This document shows positions 1 to 8,904 of a stretch of 64,000 bases of DNA, piece by piece. Position numbers and translations under genes: made by a program. The notes beneath the pieces are model-generated. The model had not been told where the DNA came from. It searched no databases and saw nothing but the letters and a program-made list of their open reading frames with translations. The DNA lies in the NCBI RefSeq assembly GCF_003583405.1, contig NZ_QXEC01000026.1, positions 1-64,000 of the forward strand. The letters run 5' to 3'. The DNA is from Micromonospora radicis. GTDB taxonomy: Bacteria; Actinomycetota; Actinomycetes; Mycobacteriales; Micromonosporaceae. Numbering within the stretch: the stretch's first letter is position 1; each line of letters opens with the position of its first letter.

Positions 1-7
1 CCCCCGC

Positions 8-946
8 TCAGTTCCCTGTCGCGAGGAGCCCGAGGATCCGCTTCTCCAGGGCGGGGGCGTCCAGGCCGTACATGCTGAGCAGCCCCGGGTAGGGGCCGGT
101 CGCGATGTGGGTGTGCGGGAGACCGATCGCGTCGGTGCGGATGCCGAGCGGCCCGACACACTCGGCGACGGCCGCAGACAGGCCGCCGCGTACGTAGTGT
201 TCCTCGACGGTGATGATGTGGCCCGTGCGCCGCGCAGACGCGCCGATGAGGTCGGCGTCGATCGGCTCGACCGTGGGCATACCGATGAGTTCCACCCGGA
301 TGCCACGTTCGCCAAGACGATCGACCGCGGCGATCACCTCGGCCGTGATCTGACCGGTACTGACCACGGTGGCCGCATCGCCCTCCCGGATGGTTCGGCC
401 GATCCCGATACGGAACTCACCCGGCGCGAACAACTCGGGGATCGACGGGCCACCGACGCGCATGTAGACGGGGCCGTCGTGGGCGAGCATCGCGTCGACC
501 GCACCGCGGATCTCGCCCGGATCCTGCGGTGCCAATACGACGACGCCTGGGATCATTCGTACGAGCGCGTAGTCCTCCAGCGAGTAGTGAGTAGGCCCAA
601 GATCGGAGTAGGTCATACCGCCGTTACGCCCCACGATCTTGACGTTCTGGGCCATATAGCCGACATCGTTGCGGAATGCCTCAAAGTTGCGGTTCGTGAC
701 GAACGCGGCGATCGCGGCGAACACGGGGACGAAGCCGGTCGTGGCGAGCCCCGATGCGACTCCGGTGACGCCGTGTTCCTGAATGCCGAATTCGAGGTAG
801 CGCTCAGGGTGGCGGGCGCGGAATTCTCCGAAGCCCGACGAGAGTCCGCTGTCGGCGGAAAGCACGACGATGCGCGCGTCCTCCTCCGCTCGGGCCGTGA
901 CGGCCGCGCCGAGAGTCTTACGCGGATCGACAAGTGCGGCACTCAT
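8..946 (-). CDS. Transketolase, C-terminal (pyrimidine-binding) subunit of a split enzyme
   Basis: This 312-residue protein is the second half of a transketolase and is expected to pair with the product of the gene just upstream to form a thiamine-diphosphate enzyme that moves two-carbon units between sugar phosphates. The pyrimidine-binding domain fills roughly residues 5-175, with the catalytic glutamate at E57 in FGIQEH and the conserved GPTHYSLED segment near 117-125. The transketolase C-terminal domain follows from about 190. The ATG overlaps the stop of the N-terminal subunit gene by four bases, so translation is probably coupled. Split transketolases are known in actinobacteria and in specialised sugar pathways. 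The substrate cannot be read from sequence, and the catabolic neighbours argue against the housekeeping pentose-phosphate enzyme. Confidence 0.9.
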   Translation of the reverse strand: MSAALVDPRKTLGAAVTARAEEDARIVVLSADSGLSSGFGEFRARHPERYLEFGIQEHGVTGVASGLATTGFVPVFAAIAAFVTNRNFEAFRNDVGYMAQNVKIVGRNGGMTYSDLGPTHYSLEDYALVRMIPGVVVLAPQDPGEIRGAVDAMLAHDGPVYMRVGGPSIPELFAPGEFRIGIGRTIREGDAATVVSTGQITAEVIAAVDRLGERGIRVELIGMPTVEPIDADLIGASARRTGHIITVEEHYVRGGLSAAVAECVGPLGIRTDAIGLPHTHIATGPYPGLLSMYGLDAPALEKRILGLLATGN

Positions 947-1815
947 CGTACGACCGCCAACGACTCGCGCCGTGCGGCGTCAAGCGTCGCGCGGAGTTCC
1001 TCCTCCGCGGCATCCAGCTCGGCCTCCGATGGTTTCCAATAGTGTGAGGCCACGGTGTTCTCCAGGGTCGAGATGCCCTTCGCCTTCACGGTGCGGGCCA
1101 CGACCGCCGTGGGCACTGTGGCCGCCGGGTTCAACCCGTCGAACACATCGAGGATCTGCGCCATGTCGTTGCCGTCGATCGTGGTGACGTTCCATCCGAA
1201 GGAGCGGAACTTGTCGTCGATGGGTTCCATCCCCATCACTTCTCGCGTCGGCCCGCTGATCTGCAGGTCGTTGACGTCGACGAACGCGACGAGGTTGCCG
1301 AGCCGGTGATGTGCCGCGATCGACGCCCCCTCCCAGTTCGCGCCCTCCGGAAGCTCGCCATCGCCCAGGATCGTGAACACACGTGCCCCAGTTGTGGCCA
1401 GGCGGGCGCCGAGCGCCATGCCGGCGGCGATCGACAGACCATGCCCGAGCGCACCGGTGTTCGCCTCGACGCCGGGGAGCTTGTGCATGTCGGGGTGCCC
1501 GGCCAGTCGACTGCCGAGCCCGCCGTAGCTGTCGAGCCAACTCTCGGGGAAGAACCCACGTCGGGCGAGGACGGCGTACTGGGCCATCGCCTTGTGGCCT
1601 GCGGAGAGCAGGAATCGGTCGCGCGTGGGTGCCTCAGGGTGGGTGGGATCGACGCGCAGCGCTCGGAAGTAGAGCGCCGTGACGATGTCGATGCACGACA
1701 GCACTCCGCCGAGGTGGCCGGATCCCCCCGCACGCAGCATCCGCAGCACGAGCAGGCGCGCGTGTGCCGCTTCCACCCGTAGCCCGGACGCGTCGAGTCC
1801 GCGTTCGTCAGGCAT
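943..1815 (-). CDS. Transketolase, N-terminal (TPP-binding) subunit of a split enzyme
   Basis: This 290-residue protein carries the diphosphate-binding domain of transketolase. GSGHLGG is at 31-37, GALGHGLS at 121-128, and the thiamine-diphosphate/metal motif runs from GDGELPEGANWEG (151-163) to the asparagine of VDVNDLQ near 182. It is about half a standard transketolase (650-700 residues), and the following gene supplies the rest. The ATG lies inside the end of the RpiB-like gene (eight-base overlap), and its stop overlaps the start of the second subunit, so three genes are translationally linked. This suggests that the isomerase product feeds the transketolase. I infer a dedicated catabolic transketolase; the reaction partners are unknown. 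Confidence 0.9.
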   Translation of the reverse strand: MPDERGLDASGLRVEAAHARLLVLRMLRAGGSGHLGGVLSCIDIVTALYFRALRVDPTHPEAPTRDRFLLSAGHKAMAQYAVLARRGFFPESWLDSYGGLGSRLAGHPDMHKLPGVEANTGALGHGLSIAAGMALGARLATTGARVFTILGDGELPEGANWEGASIAAHHRLGNLVAFVDVNDLQISGPTREVMGMEPIDDKFRSFGWNVTTIDGNDMAQILDVFDGLNPAATVPTAVVARTVKAKGISTLENTVASHYWKPSEAELDAAEEELRATLDAARRESLAVVR

Positions 1816-2242
1816 TTTCGAGCCGCTCGAGTTCGGCGAGCTTGGGCGCGCTGCGGTCGTTCTCGACGTAGGCCGTCCCGAGATACTCCGCCAGCAGGAG
1901 CTTGGCGAGTTCGGGGCCGGTGACCTGCGAACCCATCGCGATGAGGTTGGCGTTGTTGCTCAACTGGGCGCGCTGGGCCTGGTAGGTGTCGGTGACGAGT
2001 GCACAGTGCGCGCCGCGCACCTTGTTGGCCGCGATCGAGACCCCGATTCCGGTGCCACACAGCACGACTCCCCGGTCGACCTCGCCGGCGACGACCGCCT
2101 TCGCGACGTCCACAGCCGTGCGGGGGTAGAGCGGATCATCCGACCCCAGATCCCGCGCCTCGTGTCCGAGCGCCTCGGCATACGCCATCAGCGTGTTCTT
2201 CAATTCCCCGGCGTTGGGGTCACTGCCGAATCCGACGATCAT
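1808..2242 (-). CDS. RpiB/LacAB-family sugar-phosphate isomerase
   Basis: A 144-residue protein of the RpiB/LacA/LacB fold, which interconverts aldose and ketose phosphates. The active-site cysteine is C62 in LCGTGIGVSIAANK (61-74), and the ribose/allose-phosphate loop is SNNANLIAMGS (95-105). The N-terminal motif is GSDPNAGELK where canonical RpiB has GSDHAG, and the catalytic-loop histidine is replaced by asparagine (SNNAN). This points to the tetrose/erythrulose-phosphate or LacAB-like branch rather than housekeeping ribose-5-phosphate isomerase; that assignment is tentative. I chose the ATG at 2242 over an upstream start because a GGGAGGAG ribosome-binding site sits eight bases before it and the protein then begins at the first beta strand. 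Confidence 0.85.
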   Translation of the reverse strand: MIVGFGSDPNAGELKNTLMAYAEALGHEARDLGSDDPLYPRTAVDVAKAVVAGEVDRGVVLCGTGIGVSIAANKVRGAHCALVTDTYQAQRAQLSNNANLIAMGSQVTGPELAKLLLAEYLGTAYVENDRSAPKLAELERLENA

Positions 2243-2264
2243 CCCAGGCACTCCTCCCACTCGT

Positions 2265-2280
2265 ATATACATGTGTATAT
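2265..2280. promoter_or_regulatory. Candidate GntR operator A
   Basis: ATATACA-TG-TGTATAT is a 16-base near-palindrome with perfect 7-base arms. It lies directly upstream of the ribosome-binding site of the RpiB-like gene, between that gene and the epoxide-hydrolase gene. The core ATATACATG recurs upstream of the GntR gene (12061), and TATACATG recurs on the minus strand in the divergent promoter at about 9497. Its position suggests an internal promoter or operator for the isomerase-transketolase genes. The DNA pattern is seen directly; binding by the local GntR protein is inferred. Confidence 0.55.
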
Positions 2281-2294
2281 CACACGCCGTGCGA

Positions 2295-3425
2295 TCACGA
2301 TGCCTGCACGGTGGTGACGAAATCGAGAACGTCACCGGCGAGTTCCTGCGGACGTTCCAGGGCTGCGAAGTGTCCCCCGCGCTCGTGATGGCGCAGATGC
2401 ACGAGGTGATAGCGGCGCCGCAGCCACTCGTCGGGGATCGCGACGGCGACCCCCATCTCCCGCGGGAAGCGCGCGTATCCGACCGGCACCTGCACCGGGC
2501 GGCTCCAGTCGAGCCCTTCGGGGCCGGCCGACTCGAAGTAGAAGTTCATCGCGCTCGCCGCGGTGTTGGTGACCCAGTAGAGCATGATGTTGGCCACGAC
2601 GGCGTCGGCGTCGAGGTCGTGCAGGACTCCGCCGGGGCTGTCGGACCAGGTCTCGAACTTCTCCAGGATCCACGCCGCGAGTCCGGCCGGGGAATCGGCC
2701 TGACCGACGCCGAGCGACATCGGCTTGGTCTCCTGGATGCCGAGGTAGCCGGTCTCCCCGGCGTAGCCGTTCGCCGCCTCCGTGAAGGCCGCGATCTCCG
2801 CGGGGTCGCCGTCCTCGGGTGGCAGGGCGAGCGCGAGGTTGAGGTGCAGGCCGATGACGTGCTCGGGGTTCCGTTGGGCCATCGCGGTGGTCACCCGGAA
2901 GCCCCAGTCGCCGCCCTGGAGAAAGTACCGGTCGTAACCGAGTTCGTCGGTGAGCAGGGCGGTGAAGGCGTCCGCGACGCGGTCGACGTTCCAGCCCTCG
3001 TCGGTGGGTTTGCCGCTGAATCCGTACCCGGGTAGTGACGGGATGATGAGGTCGAAGGTCGGGCCGTCGGCCGGTGTACGCGCCGTGAGGATGTCGACGA
3101 CCGCGCCGAACTCCAGGAACGAACCGGGCCATCCGTGTACGAGCATGAGCGGGAGACTGCCCTCGGGGCCCTTGATGTGGAAGTAGTGCAGGTCGACTCC
3201 GTCGACGCTCGTCACGAACTGCGGGTACGCGTTCCACCTGCGTTCGACGGCGCGCCAGTCGAAGTCCTGACGCCAGTAGCGGAGCAGTTCCTCGAGTTCC
3301 GCCAGGTCGACACCGCGTGAGCGCGGAGCCCCCGGAAGGGGCGGAGGAAGACGGGTCGCGTCCAGCCGCCGATGAAGGTCGGCGATGACCTCATCGGAGA
3401 TCTCGATGCGGAATGTGCTGGTCAT
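2295..3425 (-). CDS. Epoxide-hydrolase family alpha/beta hydrolase (EHN domain)
   Basis: A 376-residue alpha/beta hydrolase with the epoxide-hydrolase N-terminal domain (about 1-105) ahead of the hydrolase core. The oxyanion motif HGWPG is at 97-101, the nucleophile is D173 in GGDWG (171-175), and the general-base histidine is H352 in ERGGHFAALERP. An aspartate nucleophile, rather than serine, supports true epoxide hydrolysis through a covalent ester intermediate. The gene sits inside a sugar-catabolism run, which is unusual, and its start overlaps the end of the HAD phosphatase gene by 35 bases. It may act on an aglycone or a reactive side product, but the substrate is unknown. Confidence 0.85.
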   Translation of the reverse strand: MTSTFRIEISDEVIADLHRRLDATRLPPPLPGAPRSRGVDLAELEELLRYWRQDFDWRAVERRWNAYPQFVTSVDGVDLHYFHIKGPEGSLPLMLVHGWPGSFLEFGAVVDILTARTPADGPTFDLIIPSLPGYGFSGKPTDEGWNVDRVADAFTALLTDELGYDRYFLQGGDWGFRVTTAMAQRNPEHVIGLHLNLALALPPEDGDPAEIAAFTEAANGYAGETGYLGIQETKPMSLGVGQADSPAGLAAWILEKFETWSDSPGGVLHDLDADAVVANIMLYWVTNTAASAMNFYFESAGPEGLDWSRPVQVPVGYARFPREMGVAVAIPDEWLRRRYHLVHLRHHERGGHFAALERPQELAGDVLDFVTTVQAS

Positions 3426-4398
3426 GGCGTTTCCCTTCTGCTTCTGGTCCGGGTGGCTCGCCGTCGGGTGGTGCAGGGCTCGCCGTCGGGTCGTCCGGCT
3501 CGTCGGTGAACGCCCACGGCAGGTGGCGGCGAAGCGCGAGAGCCACCCCGTCCTCAGTTACCGATGCGGTGGTGAAGTGGGTGAGCGCGCGTACCTGTGG
3601 GGGAGAGTTGCCCATCGCGACGGGGTGGCCGACTACGCGCAGCATCGGCAGGTCGTTCTCGTGGTCGCCGATCGCGAGAATCCGATCGAGTGGAACCCCG
3701 TACCCTTCGGCGATCAGCGCGAGCGCCGAACCTTTGTCGGCTCCCGGCGCCTCCAGGCCGAAGGCACCGCCGGACGACCGGGCGAGCTCGGACGTTCCCG
3801 CCCACGACGGCAGTTCCCGCCGTACCCGGACGGTGATCCGCTCGGCTGCGATCTCGTCCGCCGCGATGAAGACAAGCTTCACGACCGAGGTGCCGGCCAG
3901 TTCGCGGACGGGATCGGCGATCAGCCGCGCGCCCACCCGCGTCCACCGCGCCTCGGGCGTGCTGCCCGGCTCGTGCAGGTGGCCGGCGACCGGGAAGACG
4001 GAGAGGTCGTCGACGCCGTAGAACATGACATCGAGGTCGAACCGCTCGGCGATCCTCACCGCCCAGGCAATGGCATCGGCGGGGAGGGTCGCGCGGCGCA
4101 GGATGTCATGGTCGTCCCGGACTACTGCGCCGTTGGCCGAACCCAGGACCGGTTCGGCTGCCAGCACGTCGCGGTAGGGGGTCATCATGGCGTGGGTACG
4201 CCCCGAGACGAGCACGACCGGCACGCCCGCCTCCCGAACCCGCCGGACGGCATCGACGACGGCGGGGGCGATCCGGTCGGAGCGGGGCGAGTCGATCAGG
4301 GTGCCGTCGATGTCGAGGGCGACGAGGCCGATCCGGGCAGGGCCGAGCGGAACCGTTCCCGCGTCGGCGACAGCACTCGCTGGGCCCTGCCCGCCCAT
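3391..4398 (-). CDS. Cof-type HAD-IIB phosphatase
   Basis: A 335-residue HAD-superfamily hydrolase of the Cof/YbiV type, which removes phosphate from small molecules such as sugar phosphates. Motif I is DIDGTL (29-34, nucleophile D29 and acid/base D31), motif II is SGRT (65-68), motif III is the lysine of DKGSAL near 222, and motif IV is GDHEND (244-249). The cap inserts between motifs II and III, as in class IIB. A proline- and acid-rich tail follows residue 297 and overlaps the next gene, so the protein is longer than the usual 270 residues. The ATG at 4398 overlaps the MFS stop codon, making the two genes coupled. A continuous reading frame extends far upstream but is only the shadow of the transporter. 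Confidence 0.85.
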   Translation of the reverse strand: MGGQGPASAVADAGTVPLGPARIGLVALDIDGTLIDSPRSDRIAPAVVDAVRRVREAGVPVVLVSGRTHAMMTPYRDVLAAEPVLGSANGAVVRDDHDILRRATLPADAIAWAVRIAERFDLDVMFYGVDDLSVFPVAGHLHEPGSTPEARWTRVGARLIADPVRELAGTSVVKLVFIAADEIAAERITVRVRRELPSWAGTSELARSSGGAFGLEAPGADKGSALALIAEGYGVPLDRILAIGDHENDLPMLRVVGHPVAMGNSPPQVRALTHFTTASVTEDGVALALRRHLPWAFTDEPDDPTASPAPPDGEPPGPEAEGKRHDQHIPHRDLR

Positions 4399-5873
4399 CA
4401 GTGCGACACCTGCGCGAAGCGGATTCCGCGCGGTATGAACAACGCGACGAGCAGGCCGCAGAGCGTGGCCCCCACGAGCATCCCAAAGGCCACCTGGTAG
4501 CTGTCGACGGTCGGGGCACCCGTGGCCGGATCGGCGTACGCGGTCAGTGCCAAGCCGTACAGCGCGGCGCCCAGCGCCTGACCGATCGACGCGAACACGA
4601 TGTACAGCCCGGTTGTCGCCGCCGCGCGATCCTTGGGCGCCTCGGCGGCGATGAGTGACGTGCTCGCGATGACGAGCGCGTGCACGAAGTAGCCGAACAG
4701 CGCCGTCACGATGACGAACTCGACGATGCTGCCGTGGAAGAAGTAGAAGAACACGTAGGTGAGGAAGATTCCCGCGCCGGGCAGGAGAATGCCCGTGCGG
4801 GCCGTCACCCGGCCGAGCAGGGACGGGGTGAGCCGGGCGGCGAGCCATCCGAACAGCGAGGACGGGATCATGACGCAGGCGGCCATGACGGGGCTCAATC
4901 CGAACCCGTAGCCGGTCTCGGCTGGCGTCATCATGAACGTCAGCACGAGGCTGAACAGCGTGAGGGTCGCGAGCGTGGAGAACAGGAACTGGGTGAAAGC
5001 CGGCCACAGCTTGCGGGAGAAGGCGATGCGTAGGTCGACGAGCGGGTTGGGGGCGCGGAACTCCCACCCGATCCAGGCGGCGATGCACACGACACCGAGC
5101 GCGAGGGTGAACAGGAACTCCGGTGAGCCGCTGCCCCAGACGAGCACCTGGTTGAGGGCGATCGTGAGCGCCGCGAGGCCGACACCGAGCAGCCCGATCG
5201 CGGGGATGTCGTAGTCGCGTAGCGGCACGCGGGTGCGCGGCTGGTCGACCTTGGGCACGAGCAGGAGCACCGCGACGAAGCAGGCCAGCAGCAGAGTGCC
5301 GCCCGCCGCGAACGCGATCCGCCACGAGAAGCCGAGCGTGAGCAGCGCGCCGCTGAGGATGAAGCCGACCGATGTCGCCGTGGCCTGGCCGGCGATGTTG
5401 ATGGCGATCGCCTTGCGCTGGTCGGGTTGGGTGAGGTGTCGGGCGACGATCGCGAGGGTGAGCGCGGCGGTGGCGTTGCCGAACCCGGTGAGGAATCGCC
5501 CAGCCAACAGCAGCGGCGCGGTCAGGGCGGCAGCCGAGACGAACCAGCCGATGACCACCAGGACGAGCGTTCCCACCAGCACGCGGCGGTGGCCGAGGAT
5601 GTCGCCGAGCCGGGCGATGAGCGGGGTGCTCACGGCCGACGCGATCGCCGAGGCGAGGATCGCCCAGGACACGGCCGAGGGGGCCAGCCCGAGATCCGCG
5701 CCCATCGGACCATAGAGGTTGACGGGCATGAAGAAGGCGATCTCGCTCATCGTCACGAGGAGCATGAAGGCGATCGCCATGCTCAGGCCGCGGGGCAGCC
5801 AGGGGATGAGAGCGGGGGACGCAGCAGGCGAGGTGGTGGTGCGGTGTGTCGTATCGTCGGTGTCGAGCGTCAT
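4398..5873 (-). CDS. MFS transporter, DHA2-like
   Basis: A 491-residue major facilitator superfamily permease with many hydrophobic segments, probably 14 transmembrane helices. The motif-A loop RLGDILGHRR follows the second helix, and the cytoplasmic N-terminus is short and polar (about 25 residues). The overall layout resembles drug/proton antiporters of the DHA2 group more than classic sugar symporters. Being the only transporter in the locus, it is the best candidate for uptake of the substrate or export of a by-product; which one cannot be decided here. It is followed by the HAD phosphatase with a one-base stop/start overlap and lies 88 bases after the SDR gene. Confidence 0.85.
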   Translation of the reverse strand: MTLDTDDTTHRTTTSPAASPALIPWLPRGLSMAIAFMLLVTMSEIAFFMPVNLYGPMGADLGLAPSAVSWAILASAIASAVSTPLIARLGDILGHRRVLVGTLVLVVIGWFVSAAALTAPLLLAGRFLTGFGNATAALTLAIVARHLTQPDQRKAIAINIAGQATATSVGFILSGALLTLGFSWRIAFAAGGTLLLACFVAVLLLVPKVDQPRTRVPLRDYDIPAIGLLGVGLAALTIALNQVLVWGSGSPEFLFTLALGVVCIAAWIGWEFRAPNPLVDLRIAFSRKLWPAFTQFLFSTLATLTLFSLVLTFMMTPAETGYGFGLSPVMAACVMIPSSLFGWLAARLTPSLLGRVTARTGILLPGAGIFLTYVFFYFFHGSIVEFVIVTALFGYFVHALVIASTSLIAAEAPKDRAAATTGLYIVFASIGQALGAALYGLALTAYADPATGAPTVDSYQVAFGMLVGATLCGLLVALFIPRGIRFAQVSH

Positions 5874-5961
5874 GGCGGGGGTCCGTTCTGTCCGTGCGAA
5901 GGGCGCACTCGGCCACGGGGACGCGCAGTCGGCGCATTCCCGTGACAGGTGCGGGTTCGGG

Positions 5962-6738
5962 TCAGTAGCCCCCGGTGGAGTTGGCGCCGCCGTCGACGGC
6001 GATCGCCTGGGCGGTCACGTACGAGGAACGAGCGCTCAGCAGCCACGCGGCGGCATCGGCGATCTCCTCCGGTGTCCCCCAGCGGTGCATGGGGTTGGAC
6101 TTGCGGTAGACGGCTTCGAGTTCGGGGCTCGCCTGGAAGTGCTCTGCCATCATCGCGGTGGCGATGACGCCGGGGCAGATCACGTTGATCCGTACGTTCT
6201 GCCGGGCGTAGTCGGCAGCCGCGGCCTTCGTGAGGCCGACCACGCCGTGTTTGGCGGCCGTGTAGTCGGCCATCCCGGGTACGCCGATCAGGCCCGCCAC
6301 GGAGGCGATGTTGACGATCGACCCGCCGCCGACCTCGAGCATCCGCTCGATCTCGTAACGGACGCAGAACGCGAGGCCCGTCAGGTTCACGCCGAGGTTG
6401 CGGTTCCACTCGTCGGTCGGGATCTCGGCGAACGGATGCATCTTGCTGTCGATGCCGGCGCTGTTGACCGCGCCGTCGAGGCGTCCGAAGCGCTCGATCG
6501 TGAAGTCGATCGCGGCCTTGACGGACTCCTCCGAGCTGACGTCGCAGACGATCGAGGCGGCTTCGCCGCCCTGCGCCTCGACGAGGGCGACGGTCTCCTC
6601 GAGGCCCTTCTCGTTAAGGTCGACGACGACGACGCGGGCACCGTCGGCGGCGAAGGTCAGGGCGCAGGCCCGGCCCATGCCGGAAGCGCCACCGGTGATG
6701 AAGGCGACCTTGCCTTCCAGAAGTGGTGTGGTGGTCAT
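5962..6738 (-). CDS. SDR-family NAD-dependent dehydrogenase
   Basis: A 258-residue classical short-chain dehydrogenase/reductase. The cofactor motif TGGASGMG is at 15-22, NSAG at 92-95, and the catalytic S146, Y159 and K163 form the expected Ser-Tyr-x3-Lys set. An aspartate at the end of the second beta strand (D40 in VVVVDLN) predicts NAD(H) rather than NADP(H), which fits an oxidative catabolic step. In this locus it most likely oxidises a polyol or sugar alcohol to the ketose used by the FGGY kinase next door. I use the ATG at 6738, which gives the standard family length; a longer reading frame upstream has no homology-like content. Confidence 0.9.
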   Translation of the reverse strand: MTTTPLLEGKVAFITGGASGMGRACALTFAADGARVVVVDLNEKGLEETVALVEAQGGEAASIVCDVSSEESVKAAIDFTIERFGRLDGAVNSAGIDSKMHPFAEIPTDEWNRNLGVNLTGLAFCVRYEIERMLEVGGGSIVNIASVAGLIGVPGMADYTAAKHGVVGLTKAAAADYARQNVRINVICPGVIATAMMAEHFQASPELEAVYRKSNPMHRWGTPEEIADAAAWLLSARSSYVTAQAIAVDGGANSTGGY

Positions 6739-6761
6739 GATGATGCTCTTTCGGGTCGGGC

Positions 6762-8306
6762 TCACGCCGCCGCAAGCGGCAGTGCGGGAGCGGAGTAGAC
6801 GTGCTCGGAGAGCGTCCGGGCGGCGCGCTCGTAGAGGGCGCTCGCCTCCCGGTAGGCGTCGGCCGTCGACGGATCGGCCTCGACGACGCGGTTGACCTTG
6901 GCGACGGTCTGGGCTGCCTCCGTGTGATCGGCGTAGACACCCGCGCCGATCCCCGCGATCGCTGCGGCACCGAGACATCCGGTGTACTGCGGTGGGCACT
7001 GCGTGAGTTCCAGGCTGCGGCCGGTGACGTCAGCGATGATCTGCAGCCACAGCGGCGACTGACTGCCGCCGCCGGTGGTCCGCAGGATCGGCGGGGACTC
7101 GCCGACCGCCGTGTCGACGAAGCCGATCGCCTCGGCGAGGTCGAACGCGGTGCCCTCCAGCACGGCACGGACGACGTCGTCGGTGGTGTTCGTGAAGTCG
7201 AGGCCGATGAGCGTCGTCCGCGCGAACGGGTTGCTGAGGGTGCCCCAGAAGTGGGGCAGGAAGGTCACGCCGTTGGCGCCGATCGCACTGCGGGCCGCGC
7301 GTGTGTTGATGCGCTCGTAGATGGCCTGCTCGTCGGTCGCGTCGATCGCGTCGCCATAGCAGATGTTCTCCTTGAGCCAGCGGTAGCTGGCGCCGAAGGA
7401 GGGGCTTCCCGTGCTGACCTTCCAGTCGTCGAAGCCCGCCGTCGTGATCGTCGTGGTCGGGTCGGGAATGTCGATGAAGTGCGGGGTGCGCTTGATGACG
7501 ATTCCGGTCGTGCCAAGGCTCAGGACCGAGACATCGGGGTCGAACCCGTTGAGGGCTACGGTCTGGGCGACCGAATCGCTGGAGCCGACGTAGATCCGGG
7601 TGCCCTCGACGAGGCCGCTCTGCGCGGCGACGTCGGCGGTGACGGCGCCGACCGGGGTGCCGGGCGCCAGGAACGGAGCGAAGATCGCCGGTTCGATGTC
7701 GAAGGCTGCCGCCAGGGAAGGGTCGTACCGCCGGCGCTCGACGTCGTAGATGTTGGAGAAGGCCGCCTCGTCGTCGGTGTCGGCGTAGCCGTCGTAGCCC
7801 AGCGCCCGGATAACGGCCGAGTGACCGGAAAGCCCGACCTTCTGCACGCGGTCGAACTCGGCCGGGTACAGATCGCGCAGGGCGAGGAACTGGGTCAGCC
7901 AGATCATCGGTGCCCGATTGATCCGGAAGAAGTCGTCGAGCGACAGACCGGCGGCCTCAAGTCGCTGGCGCGCTTCGCCGTAGTAGCGGCCGGCGCGGCC
8001 GTCCATCACCGACATCATGTGGAAGGGCATACCGCCGTCCCGGTCGAACATCGTGAGCGTGGCGGGAACCGCGACACTCACGCCCTCGATCTCCCGTGGG
8101 TCCACGCCCTTCGCGATCGCGTTGCGGATCGAGGTGTAGAGGGCGGTACGGAGATCGTCGTCGTGGTAGACGAGCTGACCAGGCTGGGCGGAGCGGGCGA
8201 TGAAGCTCGCCGAACCGCCCGCCACGAAGCTGCCGTCGGCCTCGAAGACACCCGCGCGGATACCGCTGGAGCCGACGTCGATGCCGAGGAGGTAGCGCTT
8301 TGTCAT
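6762..8306 (-). CDS. FGGY-family carbohydrate kinase
   Basis: A 514-residue two-domain sugar kinase of the xylulokinase/ribulokinase/glycerol-kinase family. The N-terminal phosphate loop is GIDVGSSGIRAG (8-19), and the C-terminal ATP-binding signature RTTGGGSQSPLWLQIIAD lies near residue 400. It would phosphorylate the ketose or polyol entering the pathway. Known members use xylulose, ribulose, erythritol, glycerol and others, and the sequence alone does not say which. It is followed 23 bases later by the SDR dehydrogenase and preceded by the VOC genes with a ten-base gap, so the genes are very likely one transcript. Confidence 0.92.
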   Translation of the reverse strand: MTKRYLLGIDVGSSGIRAGVFEADGSFVAGGSASFIARSAQPGQLVYHDDDLRTALYTSIRNAIAKGVDPREIEGVSVAVPATLTMFDRDGGMPFHMMSVMDGRAGRYYGEARQRLEAAGLSLDDFFRINRAPMIWLTQFLALRDLYPAEFDRVQKVGLSGHSAVIRALGYDGYADTDDEAAFSNIYDVERRRYDPSLAAAFDIEPAIFAPFLAPGTPVGAVTADVAAQSGLVEGTRIYVGSSDSVAQTVALNGFDPDVSVLSLGTTGIVIKRTPHFIDIPDPTTTITTAGFDDWKVSTGSPSFGASYRWLKENICYGDAIDATDEQAIYERINTRAARSAIGANGVTFLPHFWGTLSNPFARTTLIGLDFTNTTDDVVRAVLEGTAFDLAEAIGFVDTAVGESPPILRTTGGGSQSPLWLQIIADVTGRSLELTQCPPQYTGCLGAAAIAGIGAGVYADHTEAAQTVAKVNRVVEADPSTADAYREASALYERAARTLSEHVYSAPALPLAAA

Positions 8307-8316
8307 GGCATCCCCC

Positions 8317-8871
8317 TCACGCCTCGATCAGGACGATGACGATGTTGTTGGGATCGCGCAGTGACATCGCGCGCGTCGGGCCTACCGGGCCGTCGGGCAG
8401 CACGCCGGCAGGGATGACGATCTCCTCGGAGATGAACCGCGCGCCCGCCTCGCGGAGTCGCTCGCGCGTCCCTTCGAAGTCGTCCACCAGGAACTCTAGG
8501 CGAGCGAACCCGACGTGGTTGACCTCTTCGTACGCTTCGTGGTTGGCGTAGGGCGGGTAGTTCCACAGAAACGTGTCGATCCAGGGGCCCGTCGACTCGG
8601 TCCCCGGCACCGCCATGAAGATTCCGGCGATGTCGAACTGCTTGACGGCAGGCATGGCGTACAGCGTGGGCAGCTTCTCGGTGACGAGAGCGTTGATGTA
8701 GTCGGCGATGACGGGGTCGGGCGAGTCGATGTTGTCGCGGCTGAACATGATCCCCTTGTCGGGGAACTGCGAGTTCTCGCGGGTCGTGAGGCCGAGCAGG
8801 CCGGTGTAGAAGGCGAGCGTCTCGTGGATGTCGCGAGCGTGGATGCAGCGGTGGGCGATGGTTACGGCCAT
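8317..8871 (-). CDS. VOC/glyoxalase-fold protein
   Basis: A 184-residue vicinal-oxygen-chelate protein with two beta-alpha-beta-beta-beta modules. The first starts with HRCIHARDIHETLAFYTGLLGL and the second carries NHVGFARLEFLVDDFEGTRERL. The histidines at the start of each module and a late glutamate are the usual metal ligands of the fold. Families with this fold include lyases, epimerases, dioxygenases and resistance proteins, so no reaction is assigned. It is 33 bases from a second VOC gene, and the two may be a tandem duplication that diverged. Confidence 0.8.
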   Translation of the reverse strand: MAVTIAHRCIHARDIHETLAFYTGLLGLTTRENSQFPDKGIMFSRDNIDSPDPVIADYINALVTEKLPTLYAMPAVKQFDIAGIFMAVPGTESTGPWIDTFLWNYPPYANHEAYEEVNHVGFARLEFLVDDFEGTRERLREAGARFISEEIVIPAGVLPDGPVGPTRAMSLRDPNNIVIVLIEA

Positions 8872-8904
8872 GGCGGGTATGCGCTTTCTGGAGGAGGGCG
8901 CTGG

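Noticed and set aside
3391..5937. Single 848-codon minus-strand frame
   Set aside because: Only the part from the ATG at 4398 encodes a recognisable HAD protein; the upstream part is an out-of-frame shadow of the MFS transporter.
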